Below are positions 33,303 through 44,475 of a stretch of 64,000 bases of DNA, one piece after another; the stretch's first letter is position 1, and every line of letters begins with the position of its first letter. The translations under genes were made by a program, and so were the position numbers. The stretch comes from Poa pratensis (Eukaryota > Streptophyta > Magnoliopsida > Poales > Poaceae), in assembly GCA_947311845.1 (NCBI GenBank), contig CAMZMU010000107.1, positions 20,144,359 to 20,208,358 of the forward strand, in the 5' to 3' direction. Below the pieces are notes generated by a model. The model saw only the letters and a list, made by a program, of their open reading frames with translations, was not told the origin of the DNA and ran no database searches.

Positions 33303-36300
33303 GAATGGCGCCCAGGAACCATCATTCCTTTCAATTGCAAACCCAGCATCCACATTCAGTTTAAGCCAACCGATATCTGGTTTTTCCCAGGCTTCCTTCA
33401 TTGGCTTCGACCTCTTTTCCTTAATTTCCAAGGGAGGGCACACAGCTTTTTTGCCTTTGAAATCAGGTTCAATATCAGGATCCTGTATCTGCAAAAACGA
33501 TGCTAAATATGACCGGATAAAATTAGCCGAGTCATTGATAGTGCATCTACCATCACCGAAGATAGAATTGTTTCTCAAATGCCAACATCTCCACCAGAGG
33601 AAAAGGAGTTTTGCTCTTAGGTCATCCGAGCAATGGTTGAGCAGAATGAGAGGCCAGTTATCTCCTGAGAGATTTAGTTTATCATCTGGAGGTAGGTTCC
33701 AGATTTTCTTCAGTTTATATCTCAACGCTTTTGCTTTCGTGCATCTAATAACTGCATGGTGAGCAGTCTCAGGTTCCATTCCACAAATGGAACAGGTAGG
33801 CATGGCTTCCATCTTCCTCCTGTATCTCAGTGTTTGAACTCCAAGCGTATTCGTGGCCAGCTTCCAACCAAAGATCTTGATTTTCGGTGGAACTTTTGCT
33901 TTCCAAATTATGTTCCATAAATCTCTGTCCCCCTCTGGACATGAACTAGTGGAGGTTTGGTTTTCTGTACTACGTATCTGCATCCCCAATCTGTAGGCGC
34001 TTCTGACTGAGAATAAGCCATTCTTTTCATGTGCCCAAGCAACAAAATCTTCACACGGTCTTGATGGTATGTTGATCTTAAGAATCTCTTCAACATCAGG
34101 AGGATAGAAGAGTTTTTTCAGAGTTTCAGTTTTCCAAGTCTTAGTATCAGAATCGATCAAATCAGAGACCCATTTGAGTCTGAGATTATTAGGTTTCCCT
34201 AGGATTTTGTGATTTCCCCTAGGGATCCAGTTGTCCCTCCAAATTCTGATTTTACTCCCCGCCCCAATTCTCCAGACAATGCCTTGCTTGAGCAGGTCAA
34301 GACCATGTGCAATACCTTGCCAACCAGGTGATGTGTTTTTGCTAAACGCCGTGTCAGTAAGCTCCCCAGAAGGGTAGTACTTAGCTTTGAGCAATCTTGC
34401 GCAGAGGCTATCCGGGTAAGCAATGAGTCTCCAAGCTTGTCTAGCGAGCAAAGCTTGGTTAAAAACTTTTAGGTCTCTGAATCCTATTCCACCCTGACTC
34501 TTGGGAGTTGTCATTTTTTCCCATGACATCCAGTGTGTTTTCTTTCTGTCCTTTTCATCTCCCCACCAGAAATTCCTGATAATTTGTTCCATTTCCTCAC
34601 ATAGCCCAGCCGAGAATTTAAAAATACTCATAGCATGGATGCATATTGCTTGGGCTACTGATTTAATTAAGGTTTCTTTAGCTGCACCTGACATATACTT
34701 CTCATTCCAATCAGAGCATTTTTTGATAAGTTTCTCCTTGGAACTTTTAAGCTTGCCATTCTTCATCTTCCCTTCAGGAATTGGTAATCCCAGGTATTTA
34801 TCATCTAAAGCCATGGAGCCAACCTGCAGAATATTAGCAACATGTTCACCATCATCCTGTGACACATTATGGCCAAACATGATTGAGCATTTAGCCGGGC
34901 TCAACAGTTGACCAGTACCCTTCTCATAATTCCTGAGTAGATCATTCACTCTACTTGCTTGTTCAGGGTTGGCTTGAAAAAATAGGAGACTGTCATCCGC
35001 AAACAGGAGGTGCGAAATTCCCGGGCTTCTCCTACAGATTTTCAGGTCCTGGATTCTGTTGTGTTCAATTTGGTTGTTAAAGGAGGCAGAGAGACTCTCT
35101 CCTACAAACAGAAATAGGTATGGTGAGAGGGGGTCCCCTTGCCGGAGCCCTCTAGAGGGTTTGAAGGTTTCCAACAGCCTGCCATTGAATCTGACCGAAA
35201 ACTTGACAGATTTGATGCAAGCCATTATCCATTTGATCCAAGTTTCATCAAACCCAAAGCTTCTCAGAGTTTCTTCAAGATATTTCCAATCCACACGGTC
35301 ATACGCCTTCATAAGGTGAAGCTTGTAAGCACAAAAATTCCCAGCATTTTTGTTCCCACATTGGATGGCATTGATACACTCGAATGCAATAAGTGCATTA
35401 TCCGTAATCATTCTACCTGGAACAAATGCACTTTGGGTTTCAGAGATCAGATCTTTTAGCAAGGGTCTCATTCTATTAACCAAACACTTGGCCACCACCT
35501 TGTACAGCACATTACAGAGGCTGATTGGCCTGTACTCCTTCAGGGAGACAGGGTTTTTAACTTTGGGAATGAGAACAATACTAGTGTCATTCACCCCACC
35601 GGGCATTGATCCCGTTTCAAAGAACTTTTTGACAGCATTAATCACATCAACTTTTAGGGTGTCCCAGTTTCTCTGAAAGAAAGCAGCGTGGAATCCATCA
35701 GGGCCAGGGGCTTTGCAGGGTCCAATTTGGAACAAAGAAAAGCTGATTTCTTCATCAGTAAAGGGAGCAGTCAAGCTGGCGTTTGTTTGCTCATCAATTT
35801 TCCGGTCAAACAAATTTGTAAGAATTTCCGGTTGCACATTTTGGTCTCTGGAGTATAGTTCCTTGAAGAAGCTCGTTGTGAGATTCTCCATGGTAGTAAC
35901 ATCAGTCACCAGATTTCCAGAACTTGTGGTCAACTTTTCAATATTGTTCTTCTTTCTACGCCACGTAGCTGTTCTGTGGAAGTAGGCGGTGTTTCTATCA
36001 CCACCTTTTAACCAGGACACTCTTGATCTTTGTCTCCACTTTAACTCTTCCTTTTCAAGCAGCTCGTTGATTTCAGCACCGATCTGCCTTGCCATTTCAA
36101 TGCTGTGCATGTCTTGTTTTCCATATAACTTGTCAAATTGTTTTCTCTTCCTTCTCAGCTTGTTACGGATTGATCCGATAGTTCTGTTACTCCAGTCATG
36201 TAGGCAGTCCATCACTCCTTTCAGGTTGTTTGAAATGTCCCCCAAGCAGTTGGGTTTCTTATGTTTTGTCCACGCATTCTCCACTTCTTCGCCCAGGCTA

Positions 36301-37499
36301 GCTTCTCTTTCCCAGTACGATTCATATCTTCTATGGTGCTGACCTTTTTTAATAACAGTATCCTGATCAAGCTTGAGAAGAATCGGGCAGTGATCAGATC
36401 TGGATGAGATCAAATGGCTTACAGTGCTATGAGGGTACATTTCCGACCAAGCCGGTGATGCCACCGCTCTGTCCAACCGAACCCGCACGTTTCTATTTCC
36501 AACTTGCTTGTTGTCATATGTCCAAGGTAAGCCAGAGTATCCCAGATCATGAACATCACAATGCGACAGCACATCCCGAAAGGCCTCCATGAGACTCTCT
36601 GATCGTTGAGCCCTAGAGAAGTGTTCATGCTGCCATTGAGCCTCATTAAAATCTCCGATCATCATCCACGGTGCTGCAGACCGTGGTTTAATACGTCGCA
36701 ACATGGTCCACATGTGATGACGGTCTTGTGACTTGGGTTCGCCGTACACGAAGGTACCCCTCCATGGAACTGTCCCCTGTTCCTCCTTCACGAGAACGTC
36801 GATGTGCCGTTTACTGAAGGACAGCAGTTCAACGTCCACCGACTCATCCCAAAACAAAGCAATGCCACCACCCTTGCCATTACCATCCACAGCAAAACAA
36901 TTCCTCAGCCCAATTCTCCATTTCAAGTTCTTCACTCTTTTCTCCTTTTGCCTTGTTTCCGACAGGAAAACCAGTTTTGGTCCATGTATCCGAACAAGGC
37001 GGACAAGCTCCTGAACTGTGGAGGGCTGGCCAACCCCACGACAGTTCCAACTGATGATTTTCAAAACGAGTGGTGGCACTCCGCGAGGAAGCCCGCCACT
37101 GCTAGATCGAGCATTAGCCGGCAGAATCTGTAAGATCGCCGTGGAGGTCACCTCTGCCCTACCAGTAATCGACTGTCTTTTCCCAGCAAAAGCTCCATCA
37201 ACGATGGCCGCCATGGCCTCCCCCGGAAGAGGACCCAAATCCGACGAGGAGCAGGCCCTTTTTTCTGCAAACGAACCGGAGTTAAATTTCTCACCTGTAG
37301 CAAGCTGACCACGATCCAGATCGCCTGCACCCAAGATGGAACCTGCTCTTTTCCGCATCAGCTGCAGACAGCCTGCTGGATCCCTTGATTTTCGAGCAAT
37401 TTCCAATGCCCGTGCCTTGAAATCCTCCATGTCTTGCATCTCCATGTCAAAGCGACCAGATGCCTTCCGCGGGGAAAGGCACCCCGGCCCTCTTTCCAA
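33276..37499 (-). CDS. LINE ORF2: endonuclease, reverse transcriptase, zf-RVT
   Basis: An open frame of 1407 codons. After about 145 residues of leader comes the AP-type endonuclease (IISWNCRGVG at about 148, GDFNE, RLDRAVASP, SDHCPI). The RT follows: KAPGPDGFHAAFF near residue 595, YRPISLCNVLYKVVAKCLVNR, motif A, GLRQGDPLSPYLF, and FADD with D835-D836. A zf-RVT-like block (CSICGMEPETAHHAVIRC) lies near 1240. In motif A the codon at 35318-35316 is CAC, giving YKLHLMKAYDRVDW; L1 RTs have Asp here, one of the metal-binding residues, so residue His728 should abolish polymerase activity. The frame ends early within the RNase H-like part because of a frameshift. The start is the first ATG of the frame. 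Confidence 0.88.
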   Translation of the reverse strand: MERGPGCLSPRKASGRFDMEMQDMEDFKARALEIARKSRDPAGCLQLMRKRAGSILGAGDLDRGQLATGEKFNSGSFAEKRACSSSDLGPLPGEAMAAIVDGAFAGKRQSITGRAEVTSTAILQILPANARSSSGGLPRGVPPLVLKIISWNCRGVGQPSTVQELVRLVRIHGPKLVFLSETRQKEKRVKNLKWRIGLRNCFAVDGNGKGGGIALFWDESVDVELLSFSKRHIDVLVKEEQGTVPWRGTFVYGEPKSQDRHHMWTMLRRIKPRSAAPWMMIGDFNEAQWQHEHFSRAQRSESLMEAFRDVLSHCDVHDLGYSGLPWTYDNKQVGNRNVRVRLDRAVASPAWSEMYPHSTVSHLISSRSDHCPILLKLDQDTVIKKGQHHRRYESYWEREASLGEEVENAWTKHKKPNCLGDISNNLKGVMDCLHDWSNRTIGSIRNKLRRKRKQFDKLYGKQDMHSIEMARQIGAEINELLEKEELKWRQRSRVSWLKGGDRNTAYFHRTATWRRKKNNIEKLTTSSGNLVTDVTTMENLTTSFFKELYSRDQNVQPEILTNLFDRKIDEQTNASLTAPFTDEEISFSLFQIGPCKAPGPDGFHAAFFQRNWDTLKVDVINAVKKFFETGSMPGGVNDTSIVLIPKVKNPVSLKEYRPISLCNVLYKVVAKCLVNRMRPLLKDLISETQSAFVPGRMITDNALIAFECINAIQCGNKNAGNFCAYKLHLMKAYDRVDWKYLEETLRSFGFDETWIKWIMACIKSVKFSVRFNGRLLETFKPSRGLRQGDPLSPYLFLFVGESLSASFNNQIEHNRIQDLKICRRSPGISHLLFADDSLLFFQANPEQASRVNDLLRNYEKGTGQLLSPAKCSIMFGHNVSQDDGEHVANILQVGSMALDDKYLGLPIPEGKMKNGKLKSSKEKLIKKCSDWNEKYMSGAAKETLIKSVAQAICIHAMSIFKFSAGLCEEMEQIIRNFWWGDEKDRKKTHWMSWEKMTTPKSQGGIGFRDLKVFNQALLARQAWRLIAYPDSLCARLLKAKYYPSGELTDTAFSKNTSPGWQGIAHGLDLLKQGIVWRIGAGSKIRIWRDNWIPRGNHKILGKPNNLRLKWVSDLIDSDTKTWKTETLKKLFYPPDVEEILKINIPSRPCEDFVAWAHEKNGLFSVRSAYRLGMQIRSTENQTSTSSCPEGDRDLWNIIWKAKVPPKIKIFGWKLATNTLGVQTLRYRRKMEAMPTCSICGMEPETAHHAVIRCTKAKALRYKLKKIWNLPPDDKLNLSGDNWPLILLNHCSDDLRAKLLFLWWRCWHLRNNSIFGDGRCTINDSANFIRSYLASFLQIQDPDIEPDFKGKKAVCPPLEIKEKRSKPMKEAWEKPDIGWLKLNVDAGFAIERNDGSWAPFSEMKTGMC

Positions 37500-37500
37500 G

Positions 37501-37683
37501 CTTCTCTACCAGAATCGCGAAGGCGGCGACTGGGGAGCCGCCCGCGACAACGAATCACGACAGCGATGATTTGGGATATGCAGTCAGCGACGCCGGATCA
37601 CTACGGCGACAATCTCCAGTCTTCTTTACCAGAAAACTATGGTGGCGACTGGGCTCCGTCAGCGACGGCGGATCACGACAGCG
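37501..37683. repeat. Duplicated block in the LINE 5' leader
   Basis: Two diverged copies of about 64 bases, beginning CTTCTCTACCAGAA and CTTCTTTACCAGAA and both ending ATCACGACAGCG, start 120 bases apart (37501 and 37621). They lie in the region upstream of the ORF2 start on the minus strand. A short GGCC-rich run follows at 37681-37700. Confidence 0.65.
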
Positions 37684-37917
37684 GCCGGCCGGCCGGCCGG
37701 AACTTGGGGATTTTTGGGGTCGTGGAGGAAGCCAGAAGAAAAGGAATTGATTGACTGTGAGAGCTAGATCAAGAAGAAGAGATAGATATGGAGCTGAATC
37801 AGATAGGGATCTAATTTGGGGAAAAGAATTGGAAGGGAAGGATCAGGAGGAGGAAGACGGCATGTCGCCAGACGCCACACGGGAAAATATATTTACTCGA
37901 TACCACAAGCATATCAT

Positions 37918-38688
37918 GATTGTTATGTAGCTAGAAAGTAGAAGCACAATTGGTTTTATGCTCCGAGTTTGCATCCCAGTTGCAAGCCATGTTGTCTTGA
38001 AGCAGGCCCAGCTACATGGGGCAAAACCCGATGTAACAGCTTAAATATGAAGTATGTCAAAATAGTTTAAATCTGATAAACATTGTCCCAAATCTATAAT
38101 CAAGAGGTGAAAAAGTGGTGCTATGGTAATATCTAGATCCTAACTAGGGGTCTTATCTAGTCTACTTCCATAGTCAACACAGCCAAGTCATCAAGTCTCA
38201 AGTCATGGTCACTGAGCTAAAAAATGGAGGAGGAGAGAAGAAGTCAAAGATGAAGGCTCAAGAGAGAAGCTGGACAATCTGAACGCAACGGCAGCTGCCG
38301 CCTACAATCTCATCTTTCAACTTTCTGTCAGGATATGTGCCCATCAAGAGCAAAAAACTGCCATGCAACATGAATACAGATAAATACAAGGTCATTAAAT
38401 GATCTGGGTACCGCTAGAATGAATGTTTGTGTGCGGCAGATGTCCTTTTCACGACAACTCGTTTTACTTTTTTAGTAGCTAGCTATGGGATAGCGTCCTA
38501 GGTACTAGTCCTAACCCGGTTCATTATTCTGTCAGTATGTACAACGGTAAAATGCGTGCGGTGGCCCAATAAAATATAAACTCGATATGTTTAAAAATAG
38601 AACATATTTCGTATTGTGATTTAACCACTGTTTAAGATATCTTTCGATATTCCGATTTATCGTCCGAGATCGATAAGAGAAATCGGTC
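37918..38688. other. Spacer without recognised content
   Basis: Moderately AT-rich sequence between the LINE and the 20-bp repeat. No gene or mobile-element end is recognised. Confidence 0.5.
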
Positions 38689-38748
38689 GATAAATCTGCC
38701 GATATGCTGATAAATCGGCCGATATGCCGATAAACCGGCCGATTTATT
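38689..38748. repeat. Three tandem 20-bp units
   Basis: Three adjoining 20-base units on the pattern GATAAATCGGCCGATATGCC, each with an internal CGGCCG palindrome; related ATCGATAAG-type words continue on both sides for about 60 bases. Confidence 0.8.
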
Positions 38749-38821
38749 CCTTATCTTGGGTCGTCCGATAAGTTACCGATAAGCGATATCCCCAACATTG
38801 GATTTAACAGGTTTGTATTTG

Positions 38822-39085
38822 TTACAAAATGTCAAAAAAAAAATTCAAAAAAGGGGTTGCATGGTACATCTCCACGTTTTATGTGCGCACAAAAAGTTTC
38901 ATAAAAAGATTTTTGTTAGCTTGTGTAAAAAGACAATAAAATGTATCATGATTATATTTTGGTCAAGAACTGGAATTTTTCTTTTACACAGGCAAAAACA
39001 TTATTTTGGTGAAAGTCTGTGCTACGCACATAGAATACAGAGATGTACGCCTGAAATTTTAATTCGAATTTTTAAACATTTTTAA
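38822..39085. repeat. Imperfect fold-back (MITE-like) element
   Basis: The left arm (GGTACATCTCCACG, TTTTATGTGCGCAC, AAAGTTTCAT) is answered on the right, inverted, by GCGTACATCTCTGTATTC, TATGTGCGTAGCAC, AGACTTTCACC. Arms of about 70 bases surround an AT-rich middle. Target duplications are not evident, so the class is open. Confidence 0.45.
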
Positions 39086-39536
39086 ATACATTTCAAACGC
39101 ATTTTTTGGGAAAAATTTGCAGATGCCCTTTAACAGAACGTCTATTTATGGGCCCAATTAATTATTTTTACAATGCTACTAGTAGCGTGTGGAGTTGTAT
39201 CTGTTGATTATAAAACATGAAGAATGAAGAAAATGTAGGCCAGCACGCTCGTTTGTTGTTGGGGGAGAGGAAAGCGTCCAGTAAAAGGACCGGTAACTTT
39301 TTGTTCCCATTTTGTTTGCGTTAAATGCAGCCATGCACAGTCTCACCCGGCTGCCCCTGACAGTGAGATGGCGTGCAGCCTTGTTTCTGGCCTGTGCAGT
39401 ATCTGCCCCACCAGCTAGAGTATACCTTCTTTTTCTATAGTTCACCATTAATATACAACAATAATTGATCCTGGGTTTTCAATCTTGAAGTCACCGTAGC
39501 CATTGATAGTTTGGGGATGCTGCCGCTGAAAGAACA
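39086..39536. other. Spacer left of the copia element
   Basis: No recognised gene. The minus frame at 39179-39448 has no known motif. The final bases before 39537 are the target of the copia element. Confidence 0.5.
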
Positions 39537-41845
39537 TGGTTGCCCCATGTGTGGTTTTGGTAATTAATGACAATCCTTATGGACTAATGTGTATATTGAG
39601 ATATCCTTGTAGGTTTTTCCATAGGCAACACTTGAACTCCATGTGTTGGATTCAAGGTTGAATGCCTTGAAGGTCATTGGATATAATGAACATATTTGAG
39701 ATGATCAAGAAAGAAGAAAAGATATAATGTTGATCAAGGCGAAGTTGAAAAGAATGTGGATTCAAGTGATCAACACACAAAGCTAAATGTTGCACCATGT
39801 GGGATCATGTGATCCAATGGTATGGTAAGCATTTGTCTATATAGCTTTGTGAACTAACCCATATATATGTGTGGAGTATCTATGTGGGGTTAGGTATCTT
39901 CCCATGGGCGTGCATCAAAAGGAAGGTTCCATAAAGCCCATGGTGGATGACGTCAAGCGGTGGTCGTCATCAAGATAATGGTAACTGGTAAGTGAAGATG
40001 TGCCTAAAAGTGGCTCTCCCATATTGTGTATGGGGGAGCATCTCACAAGTCTTCATCAAGCGGAGCGCAATCAAGAAAGGTGATCCAACTTGAGGTGATC
40101 AAGATCGTCATCATCTAGCTCAAGTGGATTGCGCAAGGCAAAGGTATGACCTTGATAGGGTTTCTATTTTACTGGTCTCATGGTGTTAGTAAGAGACCGG
40201 ATTATAGGATAGATGCCACACTTTCAAGAGGGGCTCTCGAATGAGCAACTTGATCGTATCGTTCGGAGAGAGCTCAAACCTTTGCATACTTGGCATCATC
40301 TTTCTTGGTTGTTATTTGGCTTTCCTCCATGTGTAGTTTTAGAGCTTGTCATGATCTTCAAGACAAGCTCAAGTTTATCAAAAACGGATTTCGTATGGAA
40401 AACTTATTGCGTTTTTGATATTGAAGGTTTTACAAATTTGAATTTTATAAAGAGGTTTAACCTTTCCACTTTTGGTTTTATGATTCATTGTTGGACAATG
40501 ATGTTACTCTTTATAATCTTGAAGATCTCGTTGTCGTGATTCCAATGAGCCAAAGTTCATCGAAAACGGAGTCCGGATGCAAAAGTTATTGAAGATTTCA
40601 TATCGTGTTGTCTGTAGTTTTTACCCCAGCGGTAGTACCGCCCCCGGTACCGCCGCCGGTACCGGGTCACCCGAATGCCCGTTTTGGCGGTACCAACAGG
40701 GGTGGTACCGCTGGGGCGGTAGTACCGCTTAACCCAGCGGTAGTACCGCTGCCTGGAAGCTGTTTTCCCGCTGTTATGTCTTTCGGATCTTCCTGAGAGC
40801 GATCGCACCGCTTATACCAGCGGTAGTACCGCCGCTGCACGATTTTGCTCCCAACGGTTGGATATTTGGGTGACCTATTTAAGGGCTTTCTTCCCCAATG
40901 GTTCCCCAACCTTTGAGCAAGTTTTCCCCCATCATTGTTGACCTTTTGGAGCTTGCTTTCTCTCCATCCCTCCATGATTCTTACCTCCAATTAGAGGGAA
41001 AAGAGAGAGGATATCTAGATCTACATCTCCACCAATCAATCTCTCCTTTAAGTGAGGGGAGCATATTGGATCTAGATCTTGGGATTCATTTGTTGTTTTC
41101 CTTGCTCTTCCTCCCATCTTCCTCCATAGCATTAGTTGCTTTGGTGGGATTTGAGAGTGAAGGGCTTTGAGCACTTCTTGTGTTCTTGCCATTGCATTAG
41201 GTGCATCGGTTTGAGTTCTCCATGGTGATACGTGGAGGTGAAGTTTGAGAAGCTTATTACTCTTTGTGGTTTCCCTCTTGGGTTGCTTGTAACCCTAGGA
41301 GGCCTTTGTGGGTTTCGGAAGCCTCAACTTGTTGCGAGGTGCTCCGGGACATTGTTGGGAGGCTCCAACTCATTGTGGACTTCCCCGACCTTTGTGTACG
41401 GCTTGGTCAACGCCTCGAAGATGACCTCATAGTGGAAGAGTTACGCCTTCACCGGCAAAGCTCACGGAGAATAGAGTGAGCACATCCGTGCTATTGGAGC
41501 GCCTAGGTGGCTCCACACTCCCCCAACGTTGACGTACTTCCCTTGGGAAGGAACTACGGGAAACATCTCCTCGTGTCCACTTTGCGGTTATCTCTATACC
41601 CGAACTCTTACTTATGCATTTACCTTTGTGATAGCCATCGAGCTTGAAGTTATCTATCTTGCTTTCACTTAGTGGTTGTTCTTGTCTAGCATAAGTCGTT
41701 GGTGCACATAGGTGAACCTAGCTTGGTTAGGATTTGTGCTTGATAAATTAAGCGTTAGTTTTATTCCGCATTTATTCAAGCCTAAACCGTAATTATTTCA
41801 AAACGCCTATTCACCCCCCTCTAGGCGACATCCTTTGCACTTTCA
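39537..41845 (+). mobile_element. 5' LTR of a Maximus/SIRE-like Ty1/copia element
   Basis: The LTR begins TGGTTGCCCCATGTGTGGTTTTGG and ends CACTTTCA immediately before a tRNA-iMet primer site. Its length of about 2.3 kb, C-rich CCCCCCTCTAGGCGACATCC tail and the gag behind it fit the Maximus/SIRE lineage. The LTR fragment at 3181-5158 is a second, diverged member. The 3' LTR lies beyond the window because another element has split this one. Confidence 0.8.
40628..40835 (+). repeat. Palindromic GCGGTAGTACCGC array in LTR
   Basis: Four clear copies and several partial copies of GCGGTAGTACCGC, plus related GGTACC words, lie directly upstream of the TATA-like TATTTAAG at 40876-40883. Confidence 0.8.
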
Positions 41846-41847
41846 AT

Positions 41848-41860
41848 TGGTATCAGAGCC
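41848..41860 (+). other. Primer-binding site, tRNA-iMet type
   Basis: TGGTATCAGAGCC two bases after the LTR end is complementary to the 3' end of initiator tRNA-Met, the standard copia primer. Confidence 0.9.
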
Positions 41861-41900
41861 AAGACTCTCTTTATTTGGCTTCACTGCCTAGAGAGTAAAT

Positions 41901-43641
41901 ATGTCGTTTAAAGAATTAGTGCACGATCCCACTTTTATATTCGATGGCACAAATTATGTTGTTTGGAAAGTTCGCATGCTTAATCTTTTCAAGGACATGG
42001 GTCCAAATATGAAGTGAATCGTAGATATGGGTTTTCCTCCTCCAAAGGACTCACAAAATCTATCTTTAGAGGATGAGGAAAACTCTTATCTCGATTCTCT
42101 AGTATCTAATACCGTTGTCTATGTTTTGAGCGATGTAGTCCTTGGGTCAATCATGCCTTTTCGGAATGCTCATGAGTTGTGGACAAAGCATCAAGATAAA
42201 TATGATGTGTCCAACATTATTGAGGATGATTGTACTTCCTCCTCATCTGGGCGTGATGAGCTCTCAACTTCTTCTACTTCACCAACATGTGGTAAGCCAC
42301 AACCCAATGAGATGGTGAGTAGTGATAGGTTTTGCAATGATGGTAGTGAACTTACTATTGATGATTCTTTACCTCTACATCATTGCAATACCTCATCTTT
42401 GGACTCCAACACTTCTAGCACCATAAATGCTTTACATGCTCGTGTTGATAGTCCTTGCATATGTTGTCAAAATTGCTCATCTATATGTCATGATGATATG
42501 CTTGCTCTATCTTGTTGCCATGATTCAAATGCTTGTGTTTCCTCTAGTTCTTTTGTCACTAACAATGTAGAGGAAACTCATCCCTCTATGGAACAAGATG
42601 TGGACTTGAGTGGTGCCTCAAGTAGTATTCCATCATCATCGACCATTCCCCTATTTTGCCTCGTGGCTAAGGCTTAAAAGGTATCTCCTACTTTGAACCC
42701 CAATATATCTCATGATGATGATGATAGTATTCCCTCCTTGAATAAGAAAGGAGAAATTGTCTTTCGTGCTCTAAGCAAAAATAAAAATGCTCGCTCTACC
42801 TTCATTGAAATCTTGACTATTTCTATTGAAAGCAAGAAACTTATTGATGAGCATGAGGACACCATTGAGGAAATAGAGAGTTGTGGGCATGAGGACACCA
42901 TTGAGGAAATGGAAAGTCGTGAGTGTGAGTACGCCAATGAGATTGCGGGCCACTCTATTGCTCTTGAGAAAGAGCAAACTCGTAGGGCGACCCTATATAA
43001 TCTTGAGGAATCCCATGCTATTGATATTGCTAAACTTAATAAGGATCTTCAACATTCCCTTGCTCTGTCTAAAGTCCTCAAAGCTAAAAATAATGATGCT
43101 TGTGCTACTAACTCTATTTCTTGTGAAGCATCCATGTTGAAGGAGAACGTTGAGCTAAGGGCTCAACTTGAGTTGCTAACTAGCAATTATGGGAAGTTGG
43201 AAGAAAGTCATGAAAAGCTCTCGAGCTTTCATAATGATCTTCTAGTCTCCCATGATTTGCTAAAGATAGCTCATGAGGCTATTGTGACTAAAGTAACATC
43301 TTATGAGCCTCATGTGGACATTAGCACATCTTCTACTCAAAATGCTATATTGCCATGTGCTAGTGCTAGTATTTCATCTACCCATGATATTGCTACATCT
43401 TGTGATGAATTACTCTACATGCCTTGTTGCTCTAACAATGAAGCTTCTACTTTCTCTAGCATTTGTGTTGTTACTAACCATGTAGAGGAAATAAAAGAGC
43501 TCAAGGCCCAAGTCACTTCTTTGAAGAAAGACTTAGAAAAGTGCCATGTTGGGAAGTACGCACTTGACAACATGTTGAGTATGCAAAAATCTCCCAATGA
43601 CAAGAGTGGACTTGGATTCAACTCCAAGAACAAGAACAAGT
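41901..43641 (+). pseudogene. Copia (SIRE-type) gag, broken and truncated
   Basis: From the ATG at 41901 the frame reads MSFKELVHDPTFIFDGTNY, the usual N-terminus of copia gag with an FDGTNYVVWK box. Two in-frame stops (about 42015 and 42675) interrupt it, but the frame itself is kept to 43641. The second half is rich in Ser, Asn and Glu with long helical, coiled-coil-like stretches (KEQTRRATLYNLEE, LKAQVTSLKKDLEKCH), as in SIRE/Maximus gag proteins. It stops before the zinc knuckle, where the outer gypsy element has inserted; the apparent stop codon is supplied by that LTR. Confidence 0.75.
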
Positions 43642-44475
43642 TGTAACAGCCCAACGCTGAGAACCTGAAACCTGTATAAAATTTTCACTTTTGCATTGCA
43701 CTCTTGCATCATGGCATCCTTGTTAACTTGCTAATCACTAAAGCGAGCAATTGATTTGGTACCATTTCAAACAAATGCCAAACTTGAATCAACAAAGTTC
43801 CAAACCTATGAGAGCATCCAAAGTTGCAAAACACATCTCTTTGACATTCTATATTTGCAAGGAAGTTCCAAAAACTCAAATCCATAGTTTTGCCTTGCTT
43901 CAAATTTCAAAAAGATGGTTGTTTTGGAACTTTATCAAAATGCTCTATTTAAACCTCTTTAACCAAAGGTGGTGCTTAGCATCGTATCTGGAACCCCAAA
44001 AACTTGTGGAGCCTCTACCTTACATGGGTGGCCCACACGAATATTTTCAGCATTTCTGGAATAAAGTAAGAAGCTAATTTAAATGATTTGAAAATGGGGC
44101 AGAAATGTAAGTGAGACAAGTTTGTTCTACAAACTTGCTCCAAATGAGCTCCAAATTTTACCAGAGGCTCTTTGTAACAAATAAGAAATGCCCACAAAAT
44201 TTCATTACTTTTGGAGCTACCTAGCTACCCCAGTTAAATCGTCAAAGTGCAAACCAGTACCAAAAAGGACCAAACCGTGATGTTTTCAATATTTTCAGGG
44301 ACTGTTTTGCAAAACCTCTTTCCCTCTTCCCTGTAGCGACCGGGAGCACTGCTTGCGCCGCACCGCCGTGCGACGCGCACGCCGGGCGCCCTCCCCTGCC
44401 CTCTACTGCAAGGAGACAAGCATCCGAGGCCCTGCCCTCACGTGCTCTCCCCAGTATTTTTCCCTCCTCCACTGC
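43642..44475 (+). repeat. Outer element 5' LTR, first part
   Basis: The first 834 bases of the LTR, matching 60684-61517. The last five bases (ACTGC) are the target duplicated by the inner insertion. One substitution is noted (C at about 44227, A in the 3' LTR). Confidence 0.9.

Larger units (their letters stand above)
32850..37901 (-). mobile_element. Second L1-type LINE, minus strand
   Basis: A 16-base target duplication, ACCACAAGCATATCAT, flanks the element at 32834-32849 and 37902-37917. The T run at its left edge is the poly(A) tail of a minus-strand copy. One long ORF2 fills most of it, followed by an RNase H-like end. No zinc-knuckle ORF1 is present, so the copy is either 5' truncated or of a type with a reduced ORF1. 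A short leader of about 400 bases with a duplicated block precedes the ORF. Confidence 0.9.

Noticed and set aside
33276..37499. A large host gene of 1407 codons
   Set aside because: Endonuclease and RT motifs, poly(A) tail and 16-bp target duplication identify it as a LINE ORF2.
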